Below are positions 1 through 9,533 of a DNA stretch of 64,000 nucleotides, one piece after another. Each line of letters starts with the position of its first letter. The first letter of the stretch is position 1. The position numbers were made by a program, and so were the translations under genes. The notes beneath the pieces are model-generated. The model did not search any database. It was given only the letters and a program-made list of their open reading frames with translations, and had not been told where the DNA came from. This DNA comes from CAJCIT01 sp963771305. Its GTDB lineage: Bacteria > Acidobacteriota > Terriglobia > Bryobacterales > Bryobacteraceae. Location of the stretch: NCBI GenBank assembly GCA_963771305.1, contig CAVYTS010000013.1, positions 434,001 through 498,000 of the forward strand, written 5' to 3'.

Positions 1-162
1 CAGGCGATCGGTGACTGGATGGGCGCGATGACGATGGAATTCCCGGTCCGCTCCAAGGAGGAGTTCGCCCAACTCCATGTTGGAGACAAGATCACGGCCA
101 CCGTGAACGTGCAAGGCAACGACTACAACATCAGCGGTATCCGTAAACAACCTGCGCCGTGA
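1..162 (+). CDS. CusF-like copper-binding domain protein, 3' end only
   Basis: The first base of the window is already inside this gene; 53 codons are visible before TGA at 160-162. The fragment contains the motif MGAMTMEFPV followed by LHVGDKITATV, which resembles the Met/Trp-rich metal site and beta-barrel of CusF-type periplasmic copper-binding proteins (usual pattern: W or M, AMTMPFPV, then LKPGDKV). Proteins of this type bind Cu(I)/Ag(I) and feed efflux systems or are fused to SCO1/SenC domains; which applies here cannot be told without the upstream sequence. Its stop overlaps the GTG start of the next gene (GTGA), so the two are probably co-translated. Confidence 0.6.
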   Translation, partial: QAIGDWMGAMTMEFPVRSKEEFAQLHVGDKITATVNVQGNDYNISGIRKQPAP

Positions 163-1106
163 CGCCAAATATCCTCTCCCTTCGCCCTCCGCGCGACCCC
201 TTTCACCAGGCCCCTGTGATGCGCGTGCGCAGCTGGCGCGCACTTTGGAAGAGCATCCGGCCAACCATCAAGTTCCTTCTTGAGACCGAGGTACACGTCT
301 ACGCATTTGCCGTGGCGGCCAACGTCCTCATTTCTTTCTTTCCTTTCCTGGTGGTCATGATTCTGATCAGCCGCTCCGTCCTGCACTGGGAAGCGGCCGT
401 GAACGCCATCTTTTTTGCCGTGAACGACTACTTCCCGGAATCGTTCAATGCGATTCCCATGAAGAAGCTGCTTCAGTGGGCGGCCGGCCAGCAGCATGGC
501 CTGAGCTGGTTTTCCATACTGCTGCTGCTCTTTACGGCCAACGGGATCTTTGAGCCGTTGGAAGTTGCCCTTAACCGGGTGTGGAGAGTTACCAAGAATC
601 GATCGCTACTCATGAACCAGGTCGTCAGCCTCGGCCTCATCTTCATCTGTGGCGCGCTGACACTCGCCTCTACCTGTGCCGCCGCAGTGAATCAGGAATT
701 CGTATCCGGCTATGTGGGCGCTGGCGCGCTCAACGGGTTCCTCGATCTGCTCGTGTTCAAGATCGTAGCGCTGCCGTTGCTGATGCTCATGATCTTTCTC
801 ATCTACTGGATTCTGCCCAACAAAAAGATCCCCATTAAACGGCTCATCCCCGCCGCTGTCGTGGTGGGCGTATTGCTCGAAGGGCTCAAATATGTTAACG
901 TCCTCACTTGGCCGTGGCTGCGGGCCAAGTTGCTGAAGGAGACGCCGCCATTTGTCCAATCCATCAGCATCATCCTCTGGTCGTTCTGTGCCGCGATGTT
1001 GATATTGGCGGGGGCGGAGTGGTCGGCCCGCGTGCGACTGGAATCGGCTGTCGATCCCGGAGGGCCCCAGCTTATGCCCACCGAAGCCGAAGTCGAACTA
1101 ATGTAA
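159..1106 (+). CDS. YihY/virulence factor BrkB family membrane protein
   Basis: A 315-residue integral membrane protein with about six hydrophobic segments. The layout, an amphipathic N-terminus (residues 20-45), paired membrane spans, the central FTANGIFEPLEVALNRVW stretch and a late IIWSFCAAMLILAGAE-like span, is that of the YihY/BrkB family. Members were once misannotated as ribonuclease BN; their true role is unsettled, with envelope or transport functions proposed. The GTG at 159 overlaps the preceding stop; an ATG at 219 is an alternative start that would remove 20 residues and place the first conserved residues close to the N-terminus. The C-terminal tail after residue 295 is polar and probably cytoplasmic. 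Confidence 0.85.
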   Translation: MTPNILSLRPPRDPFHQAPVMRVRSWRALWKSIRPTIKFLLETEVHVYAFAVAANVLISFFPFLVVMILISRSVLHWEAAVNAIFFAVNDYFPESFNAIPMKKLLQWAAGQQHGLSWFSILLLLFTANGIFEPLEVALNRVWRVTKNRSLLMNQVVSLGLIFICGALTLASTCAAAVNQEFVSGYVGAGALNGFLDLLVFKIVALPLLMLMIFLIYWILPNKKIPIKRLIPAAVVVGVLLEGLKYVNVLTWPWLRAKLLKETPPFVQSISIILWSFCAAMLILAGAEWSARVRLESAVDPGGPQLMPTEAEVELM

Positions 1107-1233
1107 GGACATTACGCGAGATCGGCGTGCATTAGAATTGTGGCAGCGAGACGCGTACTATAGCGGGCCGGGCGAAACCCGGGCCTTGGCTGCCGCGCCT
1201 ACTAGTAGTGAAGAAATCGAGGAAGGAACCTCC

Positions 1234-2742
1234 ATGGCTCAATCTGACGCGCACAGGCCGCCCGCTGCGGCGCCAAACGAAGCAGAAATTCAACGCACTC
1301 AGGCGCAGCGGGAGAGTCCGTTGCGCGCGAGTTCCCGGGAGGACATTAGCCGCCGTGATCTCGTGAAACTTGCCGGGGCTGCCGGCGTAGCCGCCGCCAC
1401 AATTGGGAAGCTTGCCAGCGCTCCCGCTATTCTGAGTGTCCGAGCCGCGAACGATCAAATCAAGTACGGCATGATCGGCACAGGCAGCCGTGGGACCTAT
1501 CTTCTGAAGCATCTGACTAAGGTCGATAACGGTCACTGCACTGCACTCTGCGACCTGAATTCCGAAGCGTTGGATGAGGCTGCCCTCACCATCGGCACAA
1601 ATCCAAAGAAGTACAAGGATTACCGCGAGCTGCTGGCTGACAAAGACGTCGATGCCGTTTTGATAGCGGTTCCGCTCTATGAGCACTTCCAGATCACAAA
1701 GGATTCGTTACTGGCGGGCAAGCAGGTGTTCTGCGAAAAGAGCCTAGTCTTCACCCCCGAGCAGGTACATGCGCTCCGCTCGCTCGCCGCTGAACACTCC
1801 AAGCAGACCTTGCAGGTCGGTCTTCAACGCCGCTACAGCAAGTACTACCAGGCCGTGAAAGACATGATCGATAAGGGCATGCTCGGTGATGTCACGCATA
1901 TCCAAGCACAATGGCATCGCAATCCTGGCTGGGTAATGAAGGCCGGCGGAAAGAGCAATCCCAAGAACTGGCGGCTGTTCCGTGAATACTCCGGCGGCCT
2001 CACGGCCGAACTTGCGTCTCACCAGGTGGATGTTGCCGATTGGTACTTCGGAACGGCCCCCGAATTTGTGATGGGTCTTGGCGGTCTGGATTACTGGCAC
2101 GATGGCCGCGACGTTTACGACAACATCCAGCTTATTTACAGCTACTCCAAGGGTCGCAAGCTGACCTACAGCGCCATCACGACGAACTCACACTTGCCGC
2201 TGTTCGGCTCCATCCGCCCCGAATTCGGCGAAGTCATCATGGGTACGGAGGGTGCGATCGAAATGACGGTCGGCGATGGACAAAAGACCATGCCGCTTGC
2301 GCTTTGGTATCGCGAAGCGAAACCTACCACGGTCGCGGCGGGCACCGCAAAAACGGAAACCAAGGCGGGCGCCACCTTCGCTCTCGCCGGACCGCAAAAG
2401 GGCATTCCGATCTTCATGAAGGAAAACGAAGTGGATTGGAAGAACGATTCGTTTATGAGCCGCGAGCAAAAGCTCGCCCGCCGCTGGCTCTATAGCAAGG
2501 GCATCATTATGCCGGAGGAAGATACGAATCCGGTGGAGACCGAGCTGGAGAGCTTCTTCAACGATGCCAAGTCCGGCGCCCGGCCTAAGGCCGACGTCGA
2601 AGTTGGGCTTGCCGATTCGACAGCGGTTATCCTGTCGAACCTGTGCATGGATGAGAACCGCCGCGTCTACTTCAGCGAAATGGACAAGATGGGCCTCCCA
2701 GCCGGCGCGGCCAAGCCTGCCGTAACCGCCAAGCCGGCGTAA
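1234..2742 (+). CDS. Tat-exported Gfo/Idh/MocA family oxidoreductase
   Basis: A 502-residue protein. The ATG at 1234 follows a good GGAAGGA ribosome-binding site (1221-1227). After a polar leader comes a twin-arginine signal (SRRDLVKLAGAAG) and a hydrophobic stretch ending near APAIL. The Rossmann motif GMIGTGSRG and a CEKSL motif (variant of the family EKP site) mark a Gfo/Idh/MocA NAD(P)-binding domain, followed by the C-terminal beta-sheet domain with HQVDVADW, typical of the large exported branch abundant in Acidobacteriota, Bacteroidota and Planctomycetota. Such enzymes oxidise or reduce sugars or sugar-like compounds, sometimes in glycosidase-like redox reactions; the substrate is not predictable. 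Only about 10 bp separate it from the TonB receptor, suggesting co-expression in carbohydrate uptake. Confidence 0.88.
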   Translation: MAQSDAHRPPAAAPNEAEIQRTQAQRESPLRASSREDISRRDLVKLAGAAGVAAATIGKLASAPAILSVRAANDQIKYGMIGTGSRGTYLLKHLTKVDNGHCTALCDLNSEALDEAALTIGTNPKKYKDYRELLADKDVDAVLIAVPLYEHFQITKDSLLAGKQVFCEKSLVFTPEQVHALRSLAAEHSKQTLQVGLQRRYSKYYQAVKDMIDKGMLGDVTHIQAQWHRNPGWVMKAGGKSNPKNWRLFREYSGGLTAELASHQVDVADWYFGTAPEFVMGLGGLDYWHDGRDVYDNIQLIYSYSKGRKLTYSAITTNSHLPLFGSIRPEFGEVIMGTEGAIEMTVGDGQKTMPLALWYREAKPTTVAAGTAKTETKAGATFALAGPQKGIPIFMKENEVDWKNDSFMSREQKLARRWLYSKGIIMPEEDTNPVETELESFFNDAKSGARPKADVEVGLADSTAVILSNLCMDENRRVYFSEMDKMGLPAGAAKPAVTAKPA

Positions 2743-2752
2743 GAAGCTCGAT

Positions 2753-5700
2753 CTGAACCGTTTCCTATTGGCAGCGGTTCTGGCCATTGCTTTCTCCTCG
2801 GCGGCCTTGGGCAAGCAGGGCGAGGCGAGTGTCTGGTCAGGATCGTTGCAAGACAACCAGGGCAAGCCGGTCGCCGGCGCAATCGTCAAGCTACAGTCAG
2901 GCGGCGCAGTCGAGAGCGCGACAACCGAAAAAGACGGCCGGTTCTCATTCGCTCACCTCGCCGCTGGCGAGTATTCTTTGTCGGTTGAGTATCGGGGCGC
3001 TGTAGCAACGGTTGCCCACCCGATCCGGCTCCCTGGCGACAACGCCGAAGTCGTAGTCGTCTTGTCGCCCGACGGCTCACTCTCTGTCTCGCCCGCGGCA
3101 AAGCCGCCTTCAGCGGAGCCCGTTGTCGCACAAGCCACCGGGGGCAACAGTTTGTCGAGCAAGGCGGTTTCCGAATTGCCGTTGAACAAGCGCGACTTCA
3201 GCCAGTTGCTGCTACTCGCCGCCGGCACCATGACGGATTCAAACGGCACGGCCAACTTCACGCAGCAGTTCGCCGTCAACGGACAGCGCGGCACGACGGC
3301 AGAGTTTGCGATGGATGGCGCCGACAGCAGCGACCCCGAGCTCGGCGGCGCTACGTTCACCAACTTCAATGTAGACGCAGTGCAGGAGATTCGATCCAGC
3401 ACTGGCGTGATGCCCGCTGAAATCGGACGAGGCGCCGCCATGTTTACGGACATCATCACCAGGTCCGGCACGAACGCCGTGCACGGATCGGTTTTTGAGT
3501 TTCTGCGCAACGCGGCCCTCGATGCCCGCAACTTCTTCGACCGCCGCTCGATCGCGCAACCGGGCCGCATCCCACCGTTCATTCGCAACGAATTCGGATT
3601 TACGAACGGTGGACCCTTGGTTATCCCGCATCTTTATGACGGGCGCGACCGCACCTTTTATTTTGTCGAGTATCAAGGTTTCCGCCAGGTGCTCGGCACG
3701 ACTCAAGTAATACCTGTTCCGGACGCCGCCGACCGGGCCGGCCTGGACAAGACCGCCTATCCTGGCGACACGCTGATTGTGCCGGTGAGCCCTCTCACGG
3801 CGCCGCTGATCGCCCGCTATCCGATGCCGAACGATCCGCAAGGTCCGTATGGTGCGCGCACCTACGCAACGTCGTCGAAGGTCGACACGATCGCAAATCA
3901 GTTCTCGGTGCGGCTCGATCATAAGATCTCGGAGACGTCGCAGCTGTTCGGCCGGTTTACCTGGGGCGACACCGATGGCCCGACCACCAACCCCAGCCAG
4001 ACCGCCATCGACCCCAGCTTCGCCATCGACTTCGTCGACCGGCAGCGGAACGCAGTCATCACGTACACCAAAGCCATCTCACCAACGTTCACTTCGGAGT
4101 CGTCGATCAGCTATACCCGCACGACGCCTTCCTTCCCGACCATCAATCGCACCGATCCCGCACTGACTTTTGGCGACGGTTTGTACGAAGGGTTTAACAC
4201 GGCGGCCGGCTCCGTCATGGCCGCCTACGGCAATCTCTTTCAAGTTCGCCAGAACTTCACATGGCTGCGCGGCAAGCACACGTTGAAAGCGGGCGGCGAG
4301 GTGCGCGCAAACCGCGACACGACAGTTTTCGGCATTAGTCCGAATGGCCAATATCAGTTTGGCGGGGGTGCAGCTTATTCACCGGTAGCGATTCATTCGG
4401 TGAGCGGTTTGCACGACATCCCTGTCGGCGGCTTGCTACCCGATTCGCTCACTGGCCTGCTGACTGCGACCGCCTTCACCTATACGCAGGCTGTTGCGCC
4501 GTCTATCTTCGCCCAGGGCGCGTACATCGGCGATTCGGCCATCCGGCGCGAAGCGTACAACCTCTACATTCAGGACAGTTGGAAAGTTACCGACCGTCTG
4601 GTGCTGACCTACGGCCTGCGCTGGGAACTAAATACGCCCATTTGGGAGGCTGACAAGCGCACATCGGGCCCGGTACTGTCTTTGACGCCGGGCGTCCTGC
4701 CGGGATCGGAGCTGCTCATCAATCCGCAGCCCTCTTACAAGACGGACTGGAACGGTTGGGGCCCTCGTCTTTCGTTGTCGTATCGGCTGACGACCAACAC
4801 TGTCTTCCATGCCGGGGGCGCTATCACCACGCTTCTGCCGAACCTCTGGCAAGACAACCTCTTGACCGGCAGCACGCCGTTCGTTGTTTACCCGCACTTG
4901 ACGGCCGCGCCCGGACAGCCCATTCAGTTCGGCACGTTCATAACTCCGCAACAACTGCCGGTCGTCTATTCGACCAGCGGGGCTGCCATCTTCGCTTCGG
5001 GTAATTCGAAACTTGTGCCCGGCAACACGGTCATGGATGTGCAGCGCTTTGAGCAGGATCTCGCCGCGCTTTCACCAGGTCAGCCCATCACACCTCTCAA
5101 TATCTCCGGTATCGCCGAAAACTTCGTGAACGGTTACATTGGTACCTGGGCCGCGGGCGTCGAACAAAAGCTTGGCATCGCAACGATTGATGCATCGTAT
5201 GTTGGAACAGCCGGAATCAAACTGCCCGCCATGGACTACCCGAATGGGTATTTCGGCGCCGGCCCCGGCTTTGCTCCTTACACCCAGTTCGGTTCGTCCG
5301 GCCAGATACTCGGGGGCTATGGCACAACCATGCTTATCACGAACCGGTCACATTCCACCTACAATGCTCTTCAGGTCTCGGCGCAAAGCGCTCTGACCAG
5401 TTCAGGGTTCGGCTTTCAGGCGAGTTACACCTGGTCCAAGTCGATTGATGATGCCAGCGCCGTGATCGGCGGCTTCATCTCCGGATCGTCCGGCGCGGTC
5501 TCTCAAACTGCCGCACAGAACCCCTATGACACCGGTGCCGACCGTGGGCCGTCCTCGTTTGACATAACTCAAAGTCTTCAGCGGCAGCGTGTTTCAGGAT
5601 CTGCACGCCGACCAGTTAGGAATGCTCCAGCATGTCAGCAAGAAGGTCACCGGCGGCTGGCAGATCCTCGCGATCGGCACTATTCAAACCGGCCCTCCGT

Positions 5701-6149
5701 TCACGATCTATTCAGGGATTCAGCAGACTGGCGCCGGCTCTATCGGAACCGACCGGCCCGACCAAATCGGCACGCCTGTACTCTCGACGAGTCGTAACGT
5801 GCGCGAAGACTACTTCGGCTTGGGTGCTAACAACAGCTCCTATTTCTATATACCCACCAACGTGCCGGGCGGCACGGGGCCGAATCAAGGGGTGTTCGGC
5901 AGCCTGGGCCGGAACACGTTCCGCGGGCCCGGGATGCACAACTTAGATCTCGCGGTGATCAAAGACACGCCGTTCTTGGTTGGCAAAGAGGTCATGTCTC
6001 TTCAGTTCCGGGCCGAGTTTTTCAACGTGTTCAACATCGTCAACTTCGGCTTGCCGTCGAACATCGTTCTTGGACCGGGCTTCGGCGAGATCAGCCGCAC
6101 TGCTACCAACTCGCGGCAAATCCAGTTCTCGCTGAAGCTGATCTTCTGA
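2753..6149 (+). CDS. TonB-dependent receptor with carboxypeptidase-regulatory-like domain (frameshifted near 5576)
   Basis: About 1130 residues once a frameshift is bridged. Order: signal peptide (LLAAVLAIAFSSAALG), a CarboxypepD_reg-like beta-sandwich (about residues 25-115), a plug domain with ELPLNKRDFSQLLLLAAG and the conserved FAVNGQRG and EIRSSTGVMPAEIGRG motifs, then an outer-membrane beta-barrel ending in LKLIF with a terminal Phe, the usual barrel signature. It should import a large ligand, plausibly a glycan, across the outer membrane. The first frame runs to 5797 but its meaning stops after FDITQS; the barrel resumes as FSGSVFQDLHADQL in the next frame, consistent with one extra base at about 5576. 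No ATG or GTG precedes the signal peptide: TTG 2768 lacks a positive n-region, while CTG 2753 gives LNRFLL, so the 5' end is uncertain and may hide another error. Confidence 0.88.
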
Positions 6150-6159
6150 AAACAGTTAG

Positions 6160-6873
6160 TTAGGGCGCCACTTCCAGAGTGATCGTCACGGTTGCCTCCA
6201 CGGTGACACTGCCTGACTCGATCGGTGTCGGAGCAGCGGCGGCCATTGCCCTTGCGGCCATCATTGGCTGGTACAGTGGCCGCACGGATGAGGCTTCTCC
6301 CGACTGCGCCTCCAGCACGCCCACGATGCGCAGCCCCAGCGCCTTCGCGATCGCCTCGGCATTCGCCCGCGCCTTCTGCGCCGCCATCGCCAAGGCTTGC
6401 TGGCGGACGGTCTCGTCGTTCTTCAGCGTGAAACTCACGCCGTTCACGTTCGTAGCGCCCGCCTGCATCGCGGCGTCAATCACTTTGCCCACCGACGACA
6501 AATCGTGCAATGTCACATGTACTGTATTATTCGCGTTGTAGCCATCAATCACTGGCGACCCACCGGGCTTTGGATAGCTATAAGCAGGGTTCACCGAGTA
6601 CCCCTGTGTCTTCACCTCGTCGCCATGGCCGATCAGCGCCTTCACCGCATTGACGACCGCGGTTGTCCGGTTGGCGTTGTCGGCAGCGGCCGCCTGTGCT
6701 GTCTTTTGCTGGTTCGACACGCCAACGCTGACCTCAGCCTGGTCGGGCGTTACATCCACCGTCGCCTGCCCGCTGGCACGCACCACCGGCGGCAGCCGCC
6801 GAGCTGGTTCTTGCGCCATCACCGCTAAACTCATACAGCCCAAAGCTATCACTAATAAACCTGCTCTTTGCAT
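6160..6873 (-). CDS. Exported SIMPL domain (DUF541) protein
   Basis: A 237-residue protein with a signal peptide (GLLVIALGCMSLAVMAQ) and a SIMPL/DUF541 domain over the rest: VRASGQATVDVTPDQAEVSVGV at the start, then the YSYPKPG region and late VTIT strand motifs. Periplasmic SIMPL proteins (for example E. coli YggE) are linked to oxidative stress tolerance, but no biochemical activity is established. ATG at 6873 is preferred over GTG 6876 because the GGAGG at 6880-6884 has proper spacing only for the ATG. The gene converges on the TonB receptor with 10 bp between stop codons and no clear terminator there. Confidence 0.88.
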   Translation of the reverse strand: MQRAGLLVIALGCMSLAVMAQEPARRLPPVVRASGQATVDVTPDQAEVSVGVSNQQKTAQAAAADNANRTTAVVNAVKALIGHGDEVKTQGYSVNPAYSYPKPGGSPVIDGYNANNTVHVTLHDLSSVGKVIDAAMQAGATNVNGVSFTLKNDETVRQQALAMAAQKARANAEAIAKALGLRIVGVLEAQSGEASSVRPLYQPMMAARAMAAAAPTPIESGSVTVEATVTITLEVAP

Positions 6874-6956
6874 CACATTCCTCCGGCACTTGCCTGCCTG
6901 TCATTAGAGACGAAACTCGGGAAGAGCGGGGCCGCCGCGCAACCCAGCTAATGAAA

Positions 6957-7000
6957 AGCCGAGACGAATCTCGGCTCAGCAGGCTAACAGCCTGCGCCAC
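6957..7000. repeat. Tandem hairpin intergenic repeat, copy 1 (may terminate the dehydratase gene)
   Basis: Two adjacent perfect hairpins: AGCCGAGA-cgaa-TCTCGGCT (6957-6976) and GCAGGCT-aac-AGCCTGC (6979-6995). Read on the minus strand, the first is followed by TTTT, so it could act as a Rho-independent terminator for the dehydratase gene ending at 7030. A related but degenerate sequence lies at 62663-62707 (AGCCGAGATGAATCTC then AGGCTAAC), so this is probably a dispersed REP-like element. The decamer GACGAAACTC also recurs at about 6909 and 7013. Confidence 0.55.
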
Positions 7001-7029
7001 GTCGAGTTTTCGGACGAAACTCATGAAAC

Positions 7030-8010
7030 TTAATCCTGCGCTTCCGAACAGATCGATCCCAGCAAATCCAGGTCTACGTTTCCACCGGAAATCAACACTC
7101 CGACCCGCGCCAGATCCTTCGGTATCTTTCCAGTCAGCACCGCCGCCGCGGACACGGCACCACTGGGTTCTACCACCATTTTCATGCGAGTCAGTAGAAA
7201 TCGCATGGTGGCCTTGATTTCTTCATCCGTCACCAGCAGGACGTCGTCCACATACCTTTGCACAATGGGAAACGTCAATGCCCCGGGCATTGGCGTTCGC
7301 AGGCCGTCGGCAATCGTATTCGGCGGGTCCACACCGATTCGCTTACCGGCACGCAATGAAAGAAAGAAGTCATTTCCGGCCACTGGTTCCACGCCAAACA
7401 CTTTCATCCGCGGACGCAATGCCTTCGCCACGGTTAGCGCGCCCGCCAGCAATCCGCCTCCTCCCAGACACACCACCAGCACATCCAGATCCGGAATATC
7501 CGCCAGCAGTTCCAACGTTGCAGTTCCCTGACCCGCAATAATCTTCGGATGATCGAACGGTGGCGCCAGCACGGCTCCCTTGGATTCCGAAATCTTACGG
7601 CCAATCGCTTCGCGGTCGTCCGTCTGCCGGTTGTAGGTGATCACTATTGCGCCATGCGCTTTGGTCGCCGCCACTTTGGCCTTAGGAGAGTCCAGCGGCA
7701 TGACGATGGTGGCGGGCGCGCCCACGGATTCAGCCGCAATCGCGACGGCCTGTCCATGGTTACCCGACGAGTACGCCACAACGCCTCGCCGTTGTTCTTC
7801 ACTCGTTAACGACAGAATCAGGTTTGACGCCCCGCGAATCTTGAACGATCCGCTTCGCTGGAAGTTTTCGCACTTGAAGAACGCCGAATGGCCGCTGGCC
7901 GCGTCGAACAATCGGGATGTCGCCACCGGCGTGCGATGCGCCAAGGGCTTGATGCGCTCCGCCGCTTCTTCAACACTCGCCAAACTGATTTGTTCCAAAA
8001 CTTGTTCCAT
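7030..8010 (-). CDS. PLP-dependent threonine/serine dehydratase family protein
   Basis: A 326-residue fold-type II pyridoxal-phosphate enzyme. The PLP lysine lies in GSFKIRGA (about residue 57), the substrate loop is SSGNHGQ (about 81-87), and the phosphate-binding glycine loop is GGGGL (about 185). The family includes biodegradative threonine dehydratase, serine racemase and hydroxyaspartate dehydratase; the length without a C-terminal ACT domain argues against the feedback-inhibited biosynthetic IlvA. SGGN near the end is the usual cofactor-ring contact. Expected reaction: deamination of L-threonine or L-serine to 2-oxobutanoate or pyruvate, or racemisation. It lies 8 bp downstream of the 2-hydroxyacid dehydrogenase on the same strand, so the two were probably one transcript. 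Confidence 0.9.
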   Translation of the reverse strand: MEQVLEQISLASVEEAAERIKPLAHRTPVATSRLFDAASGHSAFFKCENFQRSGSFKIRGASNLILSLTSEEQRRGVVAYSSGNHGQAVAIAAESVGAPATIVMPLDSPKAKVAATKAHGAIVITYNRQTDDREAIGRKISESKGAVLAPPFDHPKIIAGQGTATLELLADIPDLDVLVVCLGGGGLLAGALTVAKALRPRMKVFGVEPVAGNDFFLSLRAGKRIGVDPPNTIADGLRTPMPGALTFPIVQRYVDDVLLVTDEEIKATMRFLLTRMKMVVEPSGAVSAAAVLTGKIPKDLARVGVLISGGNVDLDLLGSICSEAQD

Positions 8011-8018
8011 GTTCCGCT

Positions 8019-9001
8019 CTAGTAGCCCGCCTTCTTGTCCACCACATGCTGCAGCGGCTCGCCCTTCAGATAGCGTTCGAAGTTCTCCACAAACTGCAGC
8101 GCCGTCAGCTCCAGCCAGTCCGGATACTTCGTGCGATCTGTGCAGTGCGGAGAGATCAGAACATTCTCCATGGTCCAGAATGGATGGCCTTCCGGCAAGG
8201 GCTCCTTCTCAAACACATCCAGCGCCGCGGCGGCGATCCAACCTTCCTGCAATGCGCGTACCAGTTGCGGTTCGTCTACCAGCACCCCCCGCCCAACGTT
8301 AACCAGAATGGCGCTTTTCTTCATGGAACGTAGTTCAGCCTCGCCGATGATATGGAAGGTCTCCGGCGTGGACGGCGCTGACAGCACGACCACGTCGCAT
8401 TCGGCCAGCATCGAACGCAGATCCTCCAATCGAAAGGCCTTGTCTAGAATGGGATCGTTTGCCGCTAATTCGGGCCTGCGCCGTGTCGCTACAATCCGCA
8501 TTCCCAGCGCCTTCGCCAGCAGCGCGCACTCACGGCCAATCTCGCCGTAGCCGACGATACCCATCGTTCTTCCGGGCATCCACTCCACCAGGAACTGATC
8601 CCATTTGCCTTGGCGCTGGCTCTCCACCAGCCGTCGCACCTGCTTGTAGAAGTACAGGACGCCCAGTCACAGCGAATTCCGCCAGCGAACGCTTGAACAC
8701 CCCGCGCGCGTTCGTTACCGGTACCGGGCTCTCGATCAACTCCGGAAACAGCAAGTTCTCCACGCCGGCCGAAAGTGAATGCACCCATCGCACATTCTTC
8801 GCCAGGGGCCAGATCTCCCGCAGCGGAAAGGGCGCGGCCGGTCATCCCGGAGAGAAGATCACCTCAGCCTCGGGTGCGTGTCTTGCGTACAAACTCCGGC
8901 TCGCTCCCAATCAATAGCTCCGCCCGATCGCGAATCGGATCGAGCACATGCAAAAAGGAGGCGTCAGGCGGACAATTCACCAGGGTCTTGGGCTTATGCA
9001 T
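8019..9001 (-). pseudogene. D-isomer-specific 2-hydroxyacid dehydrogenase, broken reading frame
   Basis: The C-terminal 206 residues (8639 to 8019) are a clear NAD-binding domain of the D-2-hydroxyacid dehydrogenase family: GIVGYGEIGRE Rossmann loop, NVGRGVLVDE, ALDVFEKEPLP and the catalytic His in SPHCTD. The N-terminal part continues upstream but in pieces: WVHSLSAGVENLLFPEL connects to LGVLYFYKQVRRLVE only if one base near 8667 is skipped; an in-frame TGA sits at 8844-8842; and the start region (ATG at 9001, MHKPKTLVNCPPDASFLHVL) needs another one-base shift near 8881. At least three lesions make a functional product unlikely if the sequence is right. The family reduces 2-oxoacids such as glyoxylate or hydroxypyruvate with NAD(P)H. 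Confidence 0.8.
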
Positions 9002-9115
9002 ATGAACTCTTACCACTCTAGCCGCCGTCCCCGAGCCAATATGCCGTTGTCATTAATTCGGAGCGGTCAACCGGTCATAGTCTTGCCTGGTTCAAGAACA
9101 GGTAAAATCGCCCCC

Positions 9116-9499
9116 ATGGCGTATCTGCTCAAAACTGAACCCGATGCTTACTCGTTCGCCGATCTCCAGCGCGATGGCGAAACGGTCTGGGACGGCGTCA
9201 CCAATCCGGCGGCCGTCAAGAACCTTCGCTCCATGAAGCCGGGTGACAAGCTGGTGGTTTATCACACGGGCGACGAACGCAGCGCCGTCGGCACCGCGAC
9301 CGTGACGAAAGTCGAAATCACCGACCCCAAGGTTCCGAAGGTTTACATCAAACTCGGCAAAGCGATATCCGAGCCCCGCACGCTGTCCGACATCAAACAA
9401 CATGCACTGTTTGCCGATTCACCGCTGGTAACCCAGGGCCGGCTGTCCGTGGTTCCGTTGACTGCCGAACAATACGCCTGGCTCACGGGCAAGAGCTGA
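9116..9499 (+). CDS. EVE domain-containing protein
   Basis: A 127-residue protein starting at ATG 9116 (MAYLLKTEPDAYSF). The motif WLxKTEP-like start, VWDGVTNPAAVKNLRSMKPGD, VVYHTGDERSAVG and a late LxxDxPLVTQGRLSVVP region match the EVE domain (Thy28/DUF55, PUA-like fold). EVE domains recognise modified bases such as 5-hydroxymethylcytosine derivatives in DNA or modified RNA; in bacteria they occur alone or fused to restriction enzymes. Here it is stand-alone, with no restriction gene close by. It starts divergently from the broken dehydrogenase and is followed 34 bp later by a DinB protein. Confidence 0.9.
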   Translation: MAYLLKTEPDAYSFADLQRDGETVWDGVTNPAAVKNLRSMKPGDKLVVYHTGDERSAVGTATVTKVEITDPKVPKVYIKLGKAISEPRTLSDIKQHALFADSPLVTQGRLSVVPLTAEQYAWLTGKS

Positions 9500-9533
9500 C
9501 GCGCTCCAGCCCCCGTCCAAGAGAGAATCATTT

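Noticed and set aside
2188..2889. Minus-strand frame of 233 codons over the Gfo/Idh gene
   Set aside because: Arg-rich antisense shadow with no motif; the sense frame is a clear oxidoreductase.
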